From Himantopus leucocephalus (Eukaryota > Chordata > Aves > Charadriiformes > Recurvirostridae): a stretch of DNA of 64,000 nt. Below, in pieces: positions 1 to 47,537 of this stretch (the first letter of the stretch is position 1; each line of letters starts with the position of its first letter). A program made the position numbers and the translations under genes. The notes under the pieces were generated by a model that was not told where the DNA came from, made no database searches, and saw only the letters and a list, made by a program, of their open reading frames with translations. The stretch covers positions 7,506,170-7,570,169 of the forward strand of contig RSEF01000017.1 of NCBI GenBank assembly GCA_003993805.1, written 5' to 3'.

Positions 1-652
1 CATAACTGTCCTGTTTTTTTAAAAATCAAATAATCTGAAAGGCTAAATCATCTGGGGAAAAATATGCCCAAACTCACTCAGTTTAGAAGTCATGATTCTC
101 AACATAGCACAGAACCATGTATAAAACTAAGCAGAGTTTTGTCAGAACATAATTTTAGCTGAAGGGAATTATTTTCTGGAAGCAGAAAGAAGGGGGCGTG
201 AAATAAGAGAACATATAAAAGTTCTGCTATAAACAAAGATACAGCTTTTTTGTAAAAACCTCAGCTGCCTTTAAAATGAAAAACCTCAAACTAACCCCTC
301 TCCCCTAGTTGCCACTCTGCTGAGACAGAAGTAGGGAAGGAGAAGGATGGGCTTTGCCAAGTGAGCAATCACAGCTACCTGTGGATGGGGCATGGAGGGT
401 GGGGGGGAGAGAAATAAAATGGCTCGAGCCACTTAAGAGTCACATGGTTGGTTTGTTTTAAAGCAAGCAGGTCAATGTCATATCCACTGTTTCAAGCTGC
501 TTTGTTGGGAGAGGGGCTTGGATGATGTCACTGTAGTCAGTCAATATGGGGCAGGGAGTAGATCTGGTGAGATTTTCAGGACATCCAGTGGGCTCCAGTC
601 TAAGCTGCAGTGCCTCTCAGGCAGCAGGACCAGCTGGGCATCAGAGGTGCTC
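1..652 (-). other. PRRC2B: PRRC2B 3' untranslated region (partial)
   Basis: This sequence follows the TAG stop on the minus strand and continues to the window edge. I see no AATAAA or ATTAAA signal on the minus strand here, so the cleavage site probably lies beyond the left edge. A G-run near 400-410 and short A/T runs are the only other features. Confidence 0.75.
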
Positions 653-33646
<32,994 letters not shown>

Positions 33647-35070
33647 CTGCCTTTTAATGAAAGAGAACCAGAAAAATGCCATCAAATGGATTATTCAGCC
33701 ACAGACAAGTAAGAAGTAAAACACGCACAACTGCTAGAACCGCAGATATTCAGTGAGCAGACACAGTTAAGTTACAAGGTTTTAAACCCCTCCTCTTTAG
33801 TCACAAGAAGGTTGTGGGATTTAAGATTCACAAACTAGATGAAAAGAACTGCAGGAACACACTTGTCACAGCATCATTTTTTTCTGCCACTCCAGTGATG
33901 AAAGAGGTGAGCTTCTTTAATTATGTGGTCAACATAGTCCTTGCTTTAAAAGAGTAAGTCTAACAATAAGCAGCTATGCACAAAAATTCCTAAACATAAG
34001 TGACATAAAAGCACTGTATCTTATTCCACACTGGAATTTACCATTGGGTTTCCCACTGAAGCACCGGTAGCCCAGTTTGTAATGTTTAGGATTATGGTTC
34101 CACACTGGCCACAGTTAATGACTCGTACCAGCAATTAATGCTTTGAAAGTATCACCTGAAGGCAACAGAGTTATTTCTTCAAATTCCCTTTTCCCATTTG
34201 CTGGCCATGAAAGAGAGTTAAGGAGTTCAAAAAACACTGCTCAAATGAAACAGGTTCAGACCCTCGAACCTGTGGGTTCAGCAGTTCTACTATGAATCCT
34301 GAAAACACTTCATAAAAAAAAATTACATTTCCCTGTTGCTGGCACCTTCAACACCTTTTTTAGCTACAAATACACTTTTCACAATGGATGTGGTTTGTTA
34401 ATTTTTCCACTCTGATCTTTGCTGGCACAACTTGCTGTGATTAACACCCTTCATGCAGGCATTCTCTCTACTTTCATTTTGGTTCTTGGAGCTTAAGACA
34501 AAGCTGAAACATGGGGAACCCACACACTGTAGAGGTCAACTTTTATGTCAGAAAAGAAACTTTGCTTACTTTCAATGGATCTTTCTTTCATTTTTTTCAA
34601 GCATAATTCTCTGTTCTAAATTTTCTCAAATCTAGGCGCTTAATCTAACCTTTTCACACATATTTTAGATTTCCAGATTTCTTGTTGTAAAGCCTCCACT
34701 TCAAGCCTAAAACTGCTGGCAGCTTTATTATACCATCTGCTAGGTCCCATCTTAGGGTTGCAACTCTGTGTTGGAGTAACAAAACACTATACATATTGGA
34801 CCTTCCCACCCTTCACCCTTTCTGAAACTCATCCAGCTGAAAGCACGTTTTAAGCACAGTCAGAAATCACTCTTTCTGAAAGAAACTGTATCTGACCAGA
34901 GGCTACAACCTCCCCCAGCAATGCCGTATCAAACACGATTTCCAGGTAAGAGGATTAGTCCATCACGCATTATGTACAAAATAAAGCACAGACCACAAAC
35001 ATGCTGGATACAGCCAGTTTGCAAACGCACTGCGATCTGCAACTAGCCGAGTAAAGCCCATCCAAAGGCT

Positions 35071-35085
35071 GCTGCCAGGGGGCAA
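35071..35085 (+). promoter_or_regulatory. CTCF-like motif in intron 1
   Basis: GCTGCCAGGGGGCAA matches the CCAGGGGGC core of the CTCF motif but departs from it at the 3' flank (CAAG in place of CGCT). Weak prediction. Confidence 0.3.
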
Positions 35086-38000
35086 GTTTCTAACCAATCA
35101 ACCTGGCACCACGTAGAGTTCATTCTTGCATTGCAGGATATAAATCAGGCCTGGCAAGAGCAAGAAGCTGCATGCTAGGCAGCAAGCAGCACGGCCAGCA
35201 ATAGAGGAAGAAAAGTATTTTCTGTCACTCAGTAACAGCACCCACAGGATGCTCAGAAAAAACATCAAGCTCCACAAGAAGCCCCTCACAGCCACCTTTG
35301 CTGGACCACCACACGGGGCTGCAGCACGAAGGCTTGTGGATGCAACAGAGCTGGCCGGCATTCTTGAAGCACCTTTTCCTGCAGAGTAGCAAAGAGATCT
35401 TTGGCTCCAGTCTGGTTCAATCTTTGCTCAGATGGTCACCATGTGCCAAAGAAAACAATAGCTCCTCCCTCACTCGCCCATTTCCACCGTATTTTATTAG
35501 TAGGACAGACATAAAAGAGAAAGGGAGAAAAACCCCCACTGATTAGCACGGACTTGGCAGGAATGTATAAGCTGGACTGAGAACAATGACCTGTTTGAAC
35601 TGGCAGAGTGGTGGTAAGCCCTGGACCAGGGCGAATAGCAGAGGGTGCTGCGCACCAGCCCTCAGCTGCACTGGCGGGAGCACAGCCACCTGCTTTTACA
35701 GGTACATCGAGCTTTGCTGAGAGCGCCTGGCTCAGGGTCTGTCCACACCATGTCAATCCTGTACCAACCTCACACAATCTCAAGCAGTAAAATCCACTTT
35801 GAGGTTTAGAAAACTCAAACCAGACAAAATCAGTAGGCATTAGGAAAAAACAAACAAACAAACAAACCTACTACATCAGGTTTGGGAGTTAGCTGGTTAA
35901 CAGAAAATCCCTGAGTTCCTGAAAGTCAGCATGCAAACAGCACGGGTAACGCTGCCAAAGAGAAACCCTGACAACCAGTTATGTAACTGGGTCTCAGCTG
36001 CCTCTTGATTACATCTTGTATCATTAAAAGGATGCGGGAGGAATAAACAACCACTTCAGAGCAGAGGAGCTGGGGACATGCCAGGATAAAGCCCCTTGTC
36101 AAACTTTCTGGGACAGCCACAACTGCTGTCTGGATAAGTGAAATTGACTTTGAACTCCTTCAACGCTTTGAAGCTGAAAATGCGAAACACAGCTTTCTTT
36201 CTGTGCTCTGTGTGTGCTCCAAAGGGGAAAACAAGTCCACGGAGAGGTGAGGCACTTTCCATACGGTCACTGTGCAAAGAGGCTGCAGAGGCGCTGAGCG
36301 CCCTCGCAGCCATCCCGCAGGCAGGACCTTGCTGCCTGTCCCTCCTGACGGCGGCCAGCTGCAGATCTGAGCTAGTTCATGGGTGCACTGGACAGGGGCA
36401 TCACTCGGCACCCAGGTCACCCACAGCACTCCAGAAAGGCCATGGAACCTCCCAAGTCTGTTACAACACTGGACTATTCTCCCATCACACAGCGAAGCAG
36501 GGGATCCAGGCAGGGATCATCAAGGCCTTCCAGTCTTGCAGAGCAAAGCCATTTCTGATATAAATGAAGCTCATTAAGAATTGAATTGCCTGTCTGCATG
36601 CTTATTATTAGGACAGCTAGAACCAGAAGGCACATGCCGATGCTGACAACCGAAAACTGGCAGCTTCAGCAAAGCCTCTGACCTGCGCTCAGGGTCCCCA
36701 TGTCCAATAGCTGACCCTGAAGAAAGCATTAGCCCCTGTTACAGAGAAATATATATACATTTTACAAAAAAGTAATCAATCACCAGCATTTCTGCAAGGT
36801 TTCTTGAGGTCTTTGGGGGAAGGTTCACTTTCAGTTTCAGCATGGAGCTCACCTCTTCCCATTCTCAGCACTAGCAATGTCTCCTGCAATATCCAGGGAC
36901 AGCACCAGAGTGCAAAATAGCAAGTGTCTCAGAGGAATCAGAAAATACTGCAGCACAACCAGTTACATTAGAGGCCCCAGGGTACAAATAACTGCACCAG
37001 GATCGCTTCTTGGGCAGAAAGCTCGACTACCCGGGAGTCTTCATGTCCACATCATGTTACCCTGGATTTGATGTGTGGGCCTTGACCTCATCTAACTGCC
37101 TTTTAAAGGTGTATGTTCTAATCCAGAGAGCAATGATGACCTCTTAAGTGCCAGAGTATGCAAGTCTTGGAGATAGAACACGGATCTACCAAGCATGGGG
37201 AGCCTGTTCTGTGAAAAGAAAACCTTGAGTTACTGGCACTGGTTAACAACTGGAAACCCCTGAGCTGAAAATACAGCCAAAGGGAAAGACTCCTGACAAA
37301 CAGGATTGTCTGCAAAGCTCTTTGTAAATCTATGTATGAAGGAGGCTGGGTTGCTGGTGTTTTATTCACAAGACTTCAATGGAGCTTGAATACCTGGAAG
37401 TTAGCCAGCCTTAATTGAGCAGGGCAAACAGATTTATGAAAGGTAACACACACACTAGAAAGAATCACTTCAGCTACTCACACACCACTGAGCTCTACAC
37501 TGAGCACAATCACTCGGGCAAAGGACCAGAGACCACTGCAGACCCTCACTCCTTGCTCACTTCACAGCAGCACTCACAAACACAAAACAAAGCAACAGGA
37601 TGGAGATTAACAGTGAAAAGGCTTTTCTCCAGAAGCAGGAAGATTTTTGACCTGAAATTTTAAGAAAATTGTGCAGAAACTCACAGGTTGCAAAAGCAAA
37701 AGAATAGAGAAGAAGTGTTTGGAGTTGATGTTAACCTGAATTCCATCGTGGTTCCATGTTCCATTGGTAACATGAAACCTTTTAAAAAACATAGTATAGT
37801 TTTTCAGAAGATTAGCGATGTTTACTCTTCTTTAAATACACATGGTCAATTTTGTTGGTACTTCTCGTAGTTAAATGTTTATCTGTCAACAGGGAGATAC
37901 CGCGGCTTCTCCTGGAACGTGTCTCACCAAGAATCTCCTATTTATGAAACAGTCGCCACTTGCCTCAGCGATGAAAGACACCACTGGCTGCCCTTGGAAG

Positions 38001-40374
38001 AGCTTTGGTGAAACAGCATGACCAGGTGCCCTAGGGGCTTAGTGCCAGATGCACTTATATCCTGTAGAAGCCCTGCTTGGGCCAGGCAGGGATCATCAGC
38101 TAGCGGGCAAGGGACCAGACAAACGATGAGCATTCAGTTCCTAGGAGAGACTGCTTCGTAAGGAGGGGAGCAACATTAGAATATCAGCATCAAAGTACAG
38201 AGTCAATAGGATCAATGAAGAGCTGTGCATAGCAAGTCTAGGCCACAAGAAGCCACTTGCTGTCATTCTGTTGCATTGTTTCTACCGGGAGCTGCTAAGA
38301 TTTGTTGGTCCACCTGAAAAACGGCCTGCCGAGATCCCGAATGTGCCACCAAGTCCTGCCAGACAGAGAGGAGCAAGTCAGCCGTCTGCAGTGCAGAGAA
38401 AAGATAGACACCCTGTAGCAAAGCTGATTCACAAGGGGGGCACCCTCCTTTCTTAGCCAAACGGGTGTATTTGGCACTACCAATTCTTTTAATTCTGCAC
38501 AATTCCATCTTCTCTCTGCCTCTGCCATGAATCCTGTCTCCTTGTAAAAACAGGGAATGGGAGATCAGGATCACATCTCCCATGATTTATTGCAGAGGTA
38601 TGCTGCTAGCTGAGTAATACTGTTGGAGACTGTCTGCCAGAAGACTTGCCTGCTGGCCAGCCCCATCATCAGGCATCTAAGCCAAGCCACCCTGGATTTG
38701 AGACATGCAGCAGGACCATGAAGAGGCGAGGAAGTGTCTTCTGGACAGCGTATCTACCATTAACTCTGCAGCAGAGAGCTGTACAGGCAGAGATAAAACA
38801 TGACAACAGGGGGGACAGAAAGGGCATGTCCTGTAAGATGACTTGACCTCATATTCTCAGCTCTGTCTTCACCAAGCTCACCTGCTGCCCCCTCTCACAA
38901 ACGTACCAACAGGTTGGGAGTCACAACTACTGTTACTGAACCACCGCACAGTGCTAGAGAAAATCGATCTCCATAATCTCAGGTTTGGCCTGTGAAATAC
39001 AGAAGCCTCACCTTTCTGCTAAACAACTTTCCCAGCGCTGGGGAGGCAGGCAGCAGAGAAAGGCAGCAGAAAGGGTAGATTTGTAACTTACTGCAAAACA
39101 GATAAAGCAGACTGGAGTCTGGAGCTGAGCTCAATTGTATTTACACAAAAACATTAAGGAGGTCTGTGGTCCGTTCTGTAAGGGCTGGACAGACAATGCC
39201 ACACCCTGAAAAGGAACCCTGACCTCCAGTAATTGAGGATGCAGACAAAGATAAGAAATAGTTCATCTTGAGAGTGTGAGACTATGGCACGGAGTAAAAA
39301 AAAAAAAATAAAAATCCAGCCAGAAAGCTTGTCCACAGCCCACAGAAAGTACTTAGGAGATCCTGTGCTCATGCAACTCCCCCTCCTTTTCAAGCAGCAG
39401 AAAACCCAAGGTGTGCAGTAAATTCTTTTCTTGAAAGGCACATCTGTCTACAGCAGCCCTCCAGAGAGAAACAGCCTGTTTTCTGCCCATCTGCCCCATC
39501 ACGCTGTAAAGAAGGAACAGACCCCTCGGTGCCAGCTTGTCAGGAAGGAATAGCTGTATCTCTAACCCAAGAGGAAGCACTGCAGGGCATTCCCTTAGAA
39601 TCAGGAATTGATTACTGCAGGGAGGCAGCAAAGTATCTTGCAAAGCACCAACTACCAATGTCACACTCGTTGCGCTCTCATCCAGGCCACAAAGGTGTTA
39701 AATGAGACAAGCCGCAGCACAAACTGACTCCAATGCCTCTATCTATAAACATCGCCAGGCTCAGAAGCAATGACTTCCTCTATTTCTATTGTGTCTTGCC
39801 GCAGAAGTGCCTAAAGGAGCATATTTCTTCGCCGTTTCACATTTCAGAGGCAAAACGCACAGAAGACAGAGCAGCTCAGTTCAGCAAGAACCACCTGTGG
39901 CTTCAACAAAACCAGACCCCAACTGCTCTCGTACAAGAGGAAAGGGAAGTGACCTAGTGATCTCCATGGGCTGCCTGCAGAAGGAGGGCTCATATTCAAA
40001 TGCAAATCTTTACCCTTAAAAGTTGTACTTCCGCTCTGGCTCCTCCACAACCAAGGCCCAGAGCTGAAGCATGCTAGCTACACCCCCTACAGTGATTCTG
40101 CCTTCCACTTCGCCCTGTTCAGGTTCCTCCGAGAGCTGAACGCCTGGGGAGAATACACAGATACAACATCCTGTTCCCCCAACACCAAAGCAAGGAGGCT
40201 GATCACGAGCAAGCAATTTAAATCCAAAGACAAAAGAAATCCCTGGCGTAATGCTCTGCTGGCAAAACCTGTTCAGAAACCTCCTGGCAACATTCAGCTG
40301 AACTGTAAGGTAAACTGGGCATTTAGGTATCTGAGCAACAACAGACTGCAAAGAGCTGGTAGGGATCTCCTGAT

Positions 40375-40475
40375 GGGTAACAGGGTGGGCACTATCAGTC
40401 CTATTCTACAGGCACAGAAAACAGCTTGCTCAAGTAACAGGGACAGAGGTCCCTGAGCTCACGCTTCTGCCCCCA
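40375..40475 (-). mobile_element. Possible ancient MIR-like SINE relic in intron 1
   Basis: CCTATTCTACAGGCACAGAA then TTGCTCAAGTAACAGGGACA resembles reverse-complement MIR core sequence (ATTTTACAGATGAGGAAACT and GACTTGCCCAAGGTCAC types). Weak, by eye only. Confidence 0.3.
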
Positions 40476-42094
40476 GCCACCCAAACCTGCACTGCCAAGT
40501 CCCTCAAAGAAAATGCAGCTCTCGATCACGAAGGAGCAGAGTAGTAAAGAAGACTCAAACGAGGAGGGAACGCACTGCAGCAGTATCTGCCACGTCTAGA
40601 ACCACCTCTTCCAGCAGAAGAGACTGATTGTCCACTGGACTGACAGTGGAGCCAATACTGCTCACTGCTTCAGAGAAGCCCACAAGGGCAGGAGGCAATG
40701 ACACAGCGTGAACTGTTCTCATGCCCTTGCACCAGGTCTTTGGAGTGACAGCTCAAGCCAAAGACACTTCCATCACTAACAACTAAACTGAACACCACTG
40801 CAAGCCTCCAAATTGTTAGGCATCGCTCACCTTGGAGAGCCCTACACAGCCAGGGCAAGGAACAGTGGAAAGACTAGGATCGACTGCTGCCAGAGAAAAG
40901 ATGCATTCTGAGGAGTGCATTCTCAGTGGAGTGAAATTATTCCAGTGAAGCCAAACATTTCACAAATCCTTCACCTGGTCCCAAGCTCAGCAACTTTCTG
41001 AGCAGTGAACATAGGTTTTATAGCAAACAGGCAGAGAGGAAATCAGAGATGTCACAGCTCCAAGAGATGAAATTAGAGCAAAGCTGGCAGTATTATGGGT
41101 TAACAATTCTTTTTTTTCAGGAACAGATACAGCTCTTTCCACACAAATGCCATCAGCTGTTGACTAAGCAGCTCTGTTTCCTCTGCAGTCTCAGGAAGGA
41201 TCACACTGGAATGGGGAGGTGGGTGTTTACCTTGTGCCAACGAGCCTCACTCTACCAGATCTGGGCTTTGGTAACACCTCTCCACACTCTCAGGCTGCCT
41301 GCTGACTTCAGGGCCTCAGCTCCCACTCAGGTTACGCACAAAAGGTTATCTTTACGAAGAGAAAGACTAGAGAGAAAACCCGATGCTATTAATCAGCAGG
41401 CAGTAAACGCCAATCCCTCACTGCACACACAAGGGAGAGGTTCCTGTACCCCCCTGCTGAACAGATCCCCCAAGTCCTGTTCTTCCCCCAGGTGCTGACG
41501 GGAGCTCCTGTTGGAGGTACCCTTACTGCCAGCCAGGCCAGCACCAACACACACACACTGCAGGGTAAAAAGCTGCCTTGGCAAGAACTGAATAGATCTC
41601 TCTCTATCAGATTTCTCCAATTTCCCACAGCCATCAGACTGATGCAGCCAGTTCAAACCATTAATAAGATTACAAGCAGTGCAGACAGATTCTTAAACAC
41701 TGCAGATGCTGAAGCCTCCAAGGAAGTATTCCTCCAGGTTCCCCAATTTTAAGAACACTAGAGCAACGCGGCATTTCACAGCAACCTTTCATAGAGGAAG
41801 CCTATTCATAGGAGCCATTTGCACTACAAATGAATGCCAAGGATGCTAACAGGAATCTGATGGGTAAAGGACACAGCTACAAAGTGGTAAGAAACTGCAA
41901 CATTACATGCAGTGTCGTTCAGTACTCTGAAAAATAGGAGGTTGAGGTAGCTTTAGCTTTTCTGGAGAGCAAAGCAACTCAGACTATGCACAAGACATCT
42001 GGACTGCGCCAAGCCGGACAGGAAGTGAAAACATTTCACAGATGCTTTAATTTACATAGATATTTGCACTGCATAACTGACAAGGTGTTTAAGC

Positions 42095-42195
42095 ATCATC
42101 ACTTCTATTTTCCAGATAGGAAAATGATACTGCAGAACTCTGCAGCTATGCTGAGTGGCAGAGCAAGAAACAGACCCTTCATCTCCTACTTTCCG
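42095..42195 (-). mobile_element. Possible ancient MIR-like SINE relic in intron 1
   Basis: CTATTTTCCAGATAGGAAAA followed by TGAGTGGCAGAGCAAGAAAC resembles reverse-complement MIR (ATTTTACAGATGAGGAAACT and AGTAAGTGGCAGAGCCAGGA types). Diverged. Confidence 0.35.
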
Positions 42196-45100
42196 GGGCT
42201 GGAAACCACCCTCTGAATCACAGTGCTTTCCTAATGCGGTGGGGCCAGGAGCAACATGAAGGCCTGCTCCAGAGGAGTTCTGGAGGAACAGGTCTGCATG
42301 CTGGGATGGGGAACGCTGCAAACACCTCCTAAATGAACTGACCTACACGCCGCTTTCACTGCAACAGGATCACAGGCATCGCTAAAGGCAACATTCTGCT
42401 CAGATGCAGAACACTAACACCATAACAACACTCAGATCTCATGAAGCTGCTCCTAAATGACGGTTCGTGAAGTTTCAATTGCTAGGTGGGAGCTTGATTC
42501 TTTGGTTATTTCAGAAAAAGATAAGCCCATATTTCATACGATTCCAGCCATGAAGAAGCGTTTCTTGAGGTTGTCCCTACTCCCCTGCCTGCTTCACAGC
42601 CCACTCCAAACTCTGAACAAGAGCACTCAAGGCTTTTGTACAGGCTCCCAGCCCACATACAGGTAGGAAGAGCTGAAGAACCTACCCCACAGCAGAACCC
42701 TTCCAAAAAAATCACTAAATTCCCACACAAGAAGCGCCTGTGGGAGGCAAAGTCCCAGTGCAAACTCTTCAAACCTGTCTCTATTCACTCCTTGCAGCAC
42801 CATCACTACAATTCCTGTCCAAAATGTCTCAACAGCTACCCATGAAAGAGTCCTCCACCAAGCCTCTTCCAACAGGGTGCAAACTCTGCAAATACTATAT
42901 AGTTTACTCCTCTTAAGTGCTACTTACCTGAAATTCAAAGGCTGTTCAGGATGGTCCCAACAGCTCATTGAAGCCCCGTGGACATTTGAAGTACTACAGT
43001 CCAACAGAGTAGTCCTCTTGGCCAGATTTTAGGGTGCTGTTAGCAAGTCCTTGCTTTCTTCCTGGTATTTTTCCTGTATTTCTTTGCACTTAAGCCTGGC
43101 TCCCCTTCACCTCCTCTGCACTTTTGCATGTTTCAAATCTGGCCATTACCTCTTCCTTTTCACTCAAGGTATGGTTGTCTTCACCAGTCCTCCATGAAAT
43201 AACCCGTCGTCTCCTGAAGATGTAACAGTGAGCTCTCTTGTCCCTTCCAGTTTATCAGCACTTTCCTGAAAATTTAAGTGCTCGGAACCAAAATACGGAT
43301 GCTGTATTTTGGCTGTAAGTACAATAACCTCCCGCAGAACTGCGCATACACCTTTTAATATCTCAAAACCACCTCCTGTCCCTCACAGACTCCACAGCAC
43401 TGCAAGTCAAGCAGCTACACAACCAACCAATGCCACAGGTAAATACAAGCAATCCAGGGCTACTAGACCAGCCTCCAGCCTACTTCAATTATGGATCCAA
43501 TGCTCCCAGACAAAAAAAAAATAAATAAATAAAAAATACATCAGGATTTACATTTACAGCTATACACATCCCAACAGGTTTGCTCCGAAATAAATGTCTC
43601 AAGCTCAAACTTCTCAGTTACTTCTATGCAGGAAGCACGTACATCGTAAGAGAACATCCTGAATACCAGTACAAGTTGCTAACTAAAAATGAGCCCAGGC
43701 TACATTTCAGTGAGGCTTAACACTTAACCCATTGTTTGTTTAGTGGCCAGCCCAGCTTAAGCCACAACAACCTCCTGCTTTAGCCCCATTTTTTCCCTCC
43801 TGTGGGAAAGAACAACTCTCTAACGAAACCAGATAGGTTTCGCACGTACCTGCAAAACCCCCTTCAGAAGGTGCTTTCCAGGAGCACGCTGTCATAACTT
43901 TCATAACAAATTCACATAATTTCAGCAGTTAGAAAAAGCCGTTCTGCAAAGGAGAGCTGCACCTCCCCAGCCTTTACCTGTTCACTGTGCTTTCACCTCA
44001 TTGTCTGATACCTGACAGACTCACAGTTTTATTTCTTCTGTTCCAAATGACAAACTAGTGATAAGGAGCTGTGAAATTATCGACCTATTAGGAGAATGAG
44101 TCAGTGCCACATGAAAAACAAAACCCACTTACAAGGCACGATTAGCTGAAGAGCAAGGTCTGATACTGAGGCAACACACTCTTTCCCAAGTTGCAGAATA
44201 AATGAGGAGTCTAGTAAAGAAGAACAGAGACCACCTTGGAATAGACCCTCTCTCTCCCTCCCTCCCCTACAGTTACCATTCTGTAAGTTTCTCCTGTTTA
44301 TATTGCTTCTACTCCTACAACAAGCAAATACACAATTACAAGTGGAAATGTCACTATAGCAAAGTCTCTTTGTACAGACTATCCTCATAAAAGAAAAAGT
44401 AAAATGGCTTACTACTATTTTCAATGCAGCACCACTTAAAGTTAGACCAGCTCACCCTTAAATACTTTCAATTACTCAGGTAAGTACAATGAAGGCCTTA
44501 AGCAACCAACACTTTTGAATCTTAAATAGGCAGGTAATTCTGTAATGGAGAATCTAACAGGCTCTGTACTGTACAGCGCAAACTGGAAGCATCACCAGAC
44601 ATGCCAAAACCACCACTCTCATTTTTCCCAGTTGCACCTCAGATGCGATACTCTACAGGATAAGGAGGATGCAGTACGGGAATTGGATGCTACGCAAAAG
44701 CATCAGTGCCACACACACGAGGACTGAGGGTTGTTTGCCTTTATGCCATCACTCAGTCCGATACCACAGCACACTGCATCAGGCACAAGGCACATACAGA
44801 CTCTAATGCCACCCCTACTTTTAGAAGGAGGTTGTTCAAGTAAATTAGCCTTTGAAGTTAGGTTTTACACAAAGCTTTAATAAAAGGCTTTATTAAAATC
44901 TAACTACAAAGTTAAATCATTTTAATAAAAATTCTTTAGGAACCGTACTCATATTTATTAAAACACTTTTAAACCCTGCATCTCCTTTCCAGCATTTGTA
45001 TGGACTATTTACTCACTTTTCAGGCTTCAGCCAGTTGGCTGAGTTTCACTTTTAAGCTCTCATGCACACACAGAAAAAGAAAAAAAGAAGCCCACAGTTC

Positions 45101-46892
45101 ATCAAAAAAATGCACTGTAAGACCAAATAAAAAAATCTCTGAATTTAGAAAAAACAAGGCACCAAGGCACTATATAATGACAACTTTGGAAACCTATATA
45201 AAACTTGTGGTTTACTACTTACTTTTTTTTTTTTAAGTCAAGGTATCTGCTCAAGTCATGTAGAAATATATTTTCTTATCAGTGAAGGCTGCTGAAAGCA
45301 TCCTAAAATGTGAGACATCTAGTCTACTCAAGCCCTGCAGAAAAGTAGACCAGACCAACAAGTAAAAAAAAGGAATCAACTTATATTCAACATACATATC
45401 AAATTAAGCACGAAACCAAAATACAGCTAACAGCAGATGTACTCATACTGGCTTGAGGAAACACGTAATTTAAAAAAAAAAAAACAACAACCAACAAACA
45501 AACCAGCAATCTCAAACAGTATTTGTGATTTGTCTCAGTTTGATTTTTAATCTGAACTTTTTAACTGTAACAAGAAAAATATTAGACCATTTCAAAGAGG
45601 TCATATGGGAGAGGTCTTGTTTATCACACCCCAAAGATAGACTGCTAACTAGGAAGAACCTCTTCAGCCACAGTACTGAAAGAAGTAGCATCGCCCATGA
45701 TGAACCCACAAAGATCTCAGGGACCCCAGATGCGTTCCTGATAAACCCAGGCCCATTAACAATACTTCATTTTGAGTGAAAAATGCAGGTAGCCATTTCA
45801 ACTTTTCAGAGAGAAATAATCCCAAAACCATCACTTTCCATCCTCTCTTTAAATTCCACTTTCAGAATAAGGTCTCAGCCTCCCTCGTCCCTGCCTCTTC
45901 CAGGTGACTTTACTCCCCAGTCCCTGGCCCAGAGCTTTTAGAAGACACTGGAGTTTAACTCCGCCAGCACCTACTGAACGTGGAAAAGGCAGGCCCAGAA
46001 GTAACGTGCTTGTCAGTTTACATCTGAGAAATCTGCTTGTCGGGAGCCGATTCTCCAAACTTGGGCTCTCCAAGGCAGGGACCAGCTATTTATACACGAT
46101 GAAAGGGCCCATTCCAGTGGAGGCCCCATGTGCAACACAAGGCTTAACACAAACAAAACTTCCACTATAAACCTTGATTCAGCCCTGGAAGGGGCGGGAT
46201 GCCTTCCCCCTGAGCAGACTACAGCAGATGATGTAGCCACCACAATGTGCTTATACTTAATGCCATTCCTAGAAAGAAACAAAATTACTGAAGTCCTAAA
46301 CATTTATGTCTATTATATGTTATCACCCCAAACACCAGTAATGTCAACGTACCAATATTTGACGAGTTGATACTCAAAAGAGTATCTCACCCTTTGCACC
46401 TTCAGAAGACAGAAACAAAACAAAACAACTTTCCTAAGAAAACCCACAACTCCCAGCTCGTTCAAACCCCCCTTCGCCAGCTCTGACTTTGGGGATGAGG
46501 GGCTTTTTCATAGCCACCTTAAGGGAAAACCCCTCCCAGTTCACCACCAACACGACTAAACAAACCACCACCACGAAGATGCACAGCACACGCATCCCAG
46601 GACCCGCATTAGGCTTTCCCCAGCTTGCAGCCCATCTGCTCCCACCCAGAGATGAAAAACTCCTTCCTTAAACAAAATAAATAATAAATACGTAAATAAA
46701 ATCTTTTCAAACCTACCTAACGAGCTCTCCCCAGCACCAAAGCGCACGAACTCCATCCCTGCTCCCCCAGCCTCAGCCGCTGCCCCGCACACCCCCCGCC
46801 AAAAGCCGCATTTCAGCCTCACCGCCCCTTTTGTAGACTCCCGCACAATAACAAACCGACCGAGCCTTCTGGATGCCACCCTCCCCTCCCCA

Positions 46893-46893
46893 N
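46893..46893. other. Single N at the edge of the CpG island
   Basis: One ambiguous base between a C-rich stretch and an ACACAC run, with no flanking duplication visible. It may mark a scaffold join or small missing segment in GC-rich sequence. Confidence 0.8.
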
Positions 46894-47537
46894 GTTTTGC
46901 TGAGACACACACACACGGCGCGACAAAAATATCTTTGTGTCACACTCCAGACGATGAAGAAAAACAACCTGCCTTTGCGGCGGGGAGGACCCCCCCCACA
47001 CACACACCCCGCTTTCCCTCGGCCCCCGTCCGGGGAGCGGGGAGGCGGATGGCGGGGGGGAGCTCCAGCCCCGCCGCACACAGGGACACCCGCCCACAGG
47101 CCCACCCCCCGCCGGCAGCAGCCCGGAGAACGGGCCCCAAGCACAGGCGGCCCCCGCCAGGCCCCCACCGCGGCGGGCCCGGGCAGGCCCCGCGGCTGCC
47201 GCTGGCGCCTCCATCCCCCCGGGGGGGACGGGGAGGAGGAGAAAGGAAAGGGGGGAGTGCGTGGGGTGGTCTGCACAATAAACACAGGCGGCTACAACAG
47301 CCCGAGATGGCGGGGTCGCCCCCACAGCCGGCCCGGCCCCCCCACCGCCAGGCCCCCCGCGCCGAGCCGGGAGGCCGCGGGGTGCCGCAGCCGCTGGCTC
47401 CGGCTCCATTTTAGGGCTGCCTCGTCCCACCTTCCCTCTCCCTCCCCTTCCTCCTCCTCCTCCCCCCTTCCCCCCTGGGCCCCACTCACCGCCCCAAATA
47501 TCCGCGGCCGCCGCCGCCGCCGGCCCCCGTTACCCAC

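Larger units (their letters stand above)
33647..47489 (-). other. PRRC2B intron 1 (about 13.9 kb)
   Basis: Long first intron with no supported exon. The open frames in it are short and show no family resemblance. Contents seen: the two MIR-like relics listed separately, (AAAC)n near 35850-35867, A/T-rich simple stretches near 43508-43540 and 45232, and one CTCF-like motif at 35071. Otherwise apparently unique intronic DNA. Confidence 0.7.

Noticed and set aside
42000..42085. GTGATGA at about 42075 in intron 1 as a snoRNA
   Set aside because: No CTGA within 100 nt and no terminal stem.
46819..47430. 203-codon minus-strand frame in the CpG island
   Set aside because: Compositional, interrupted by an N, and downstream of the predicted donors, so intronic if the exon 1 model is right.
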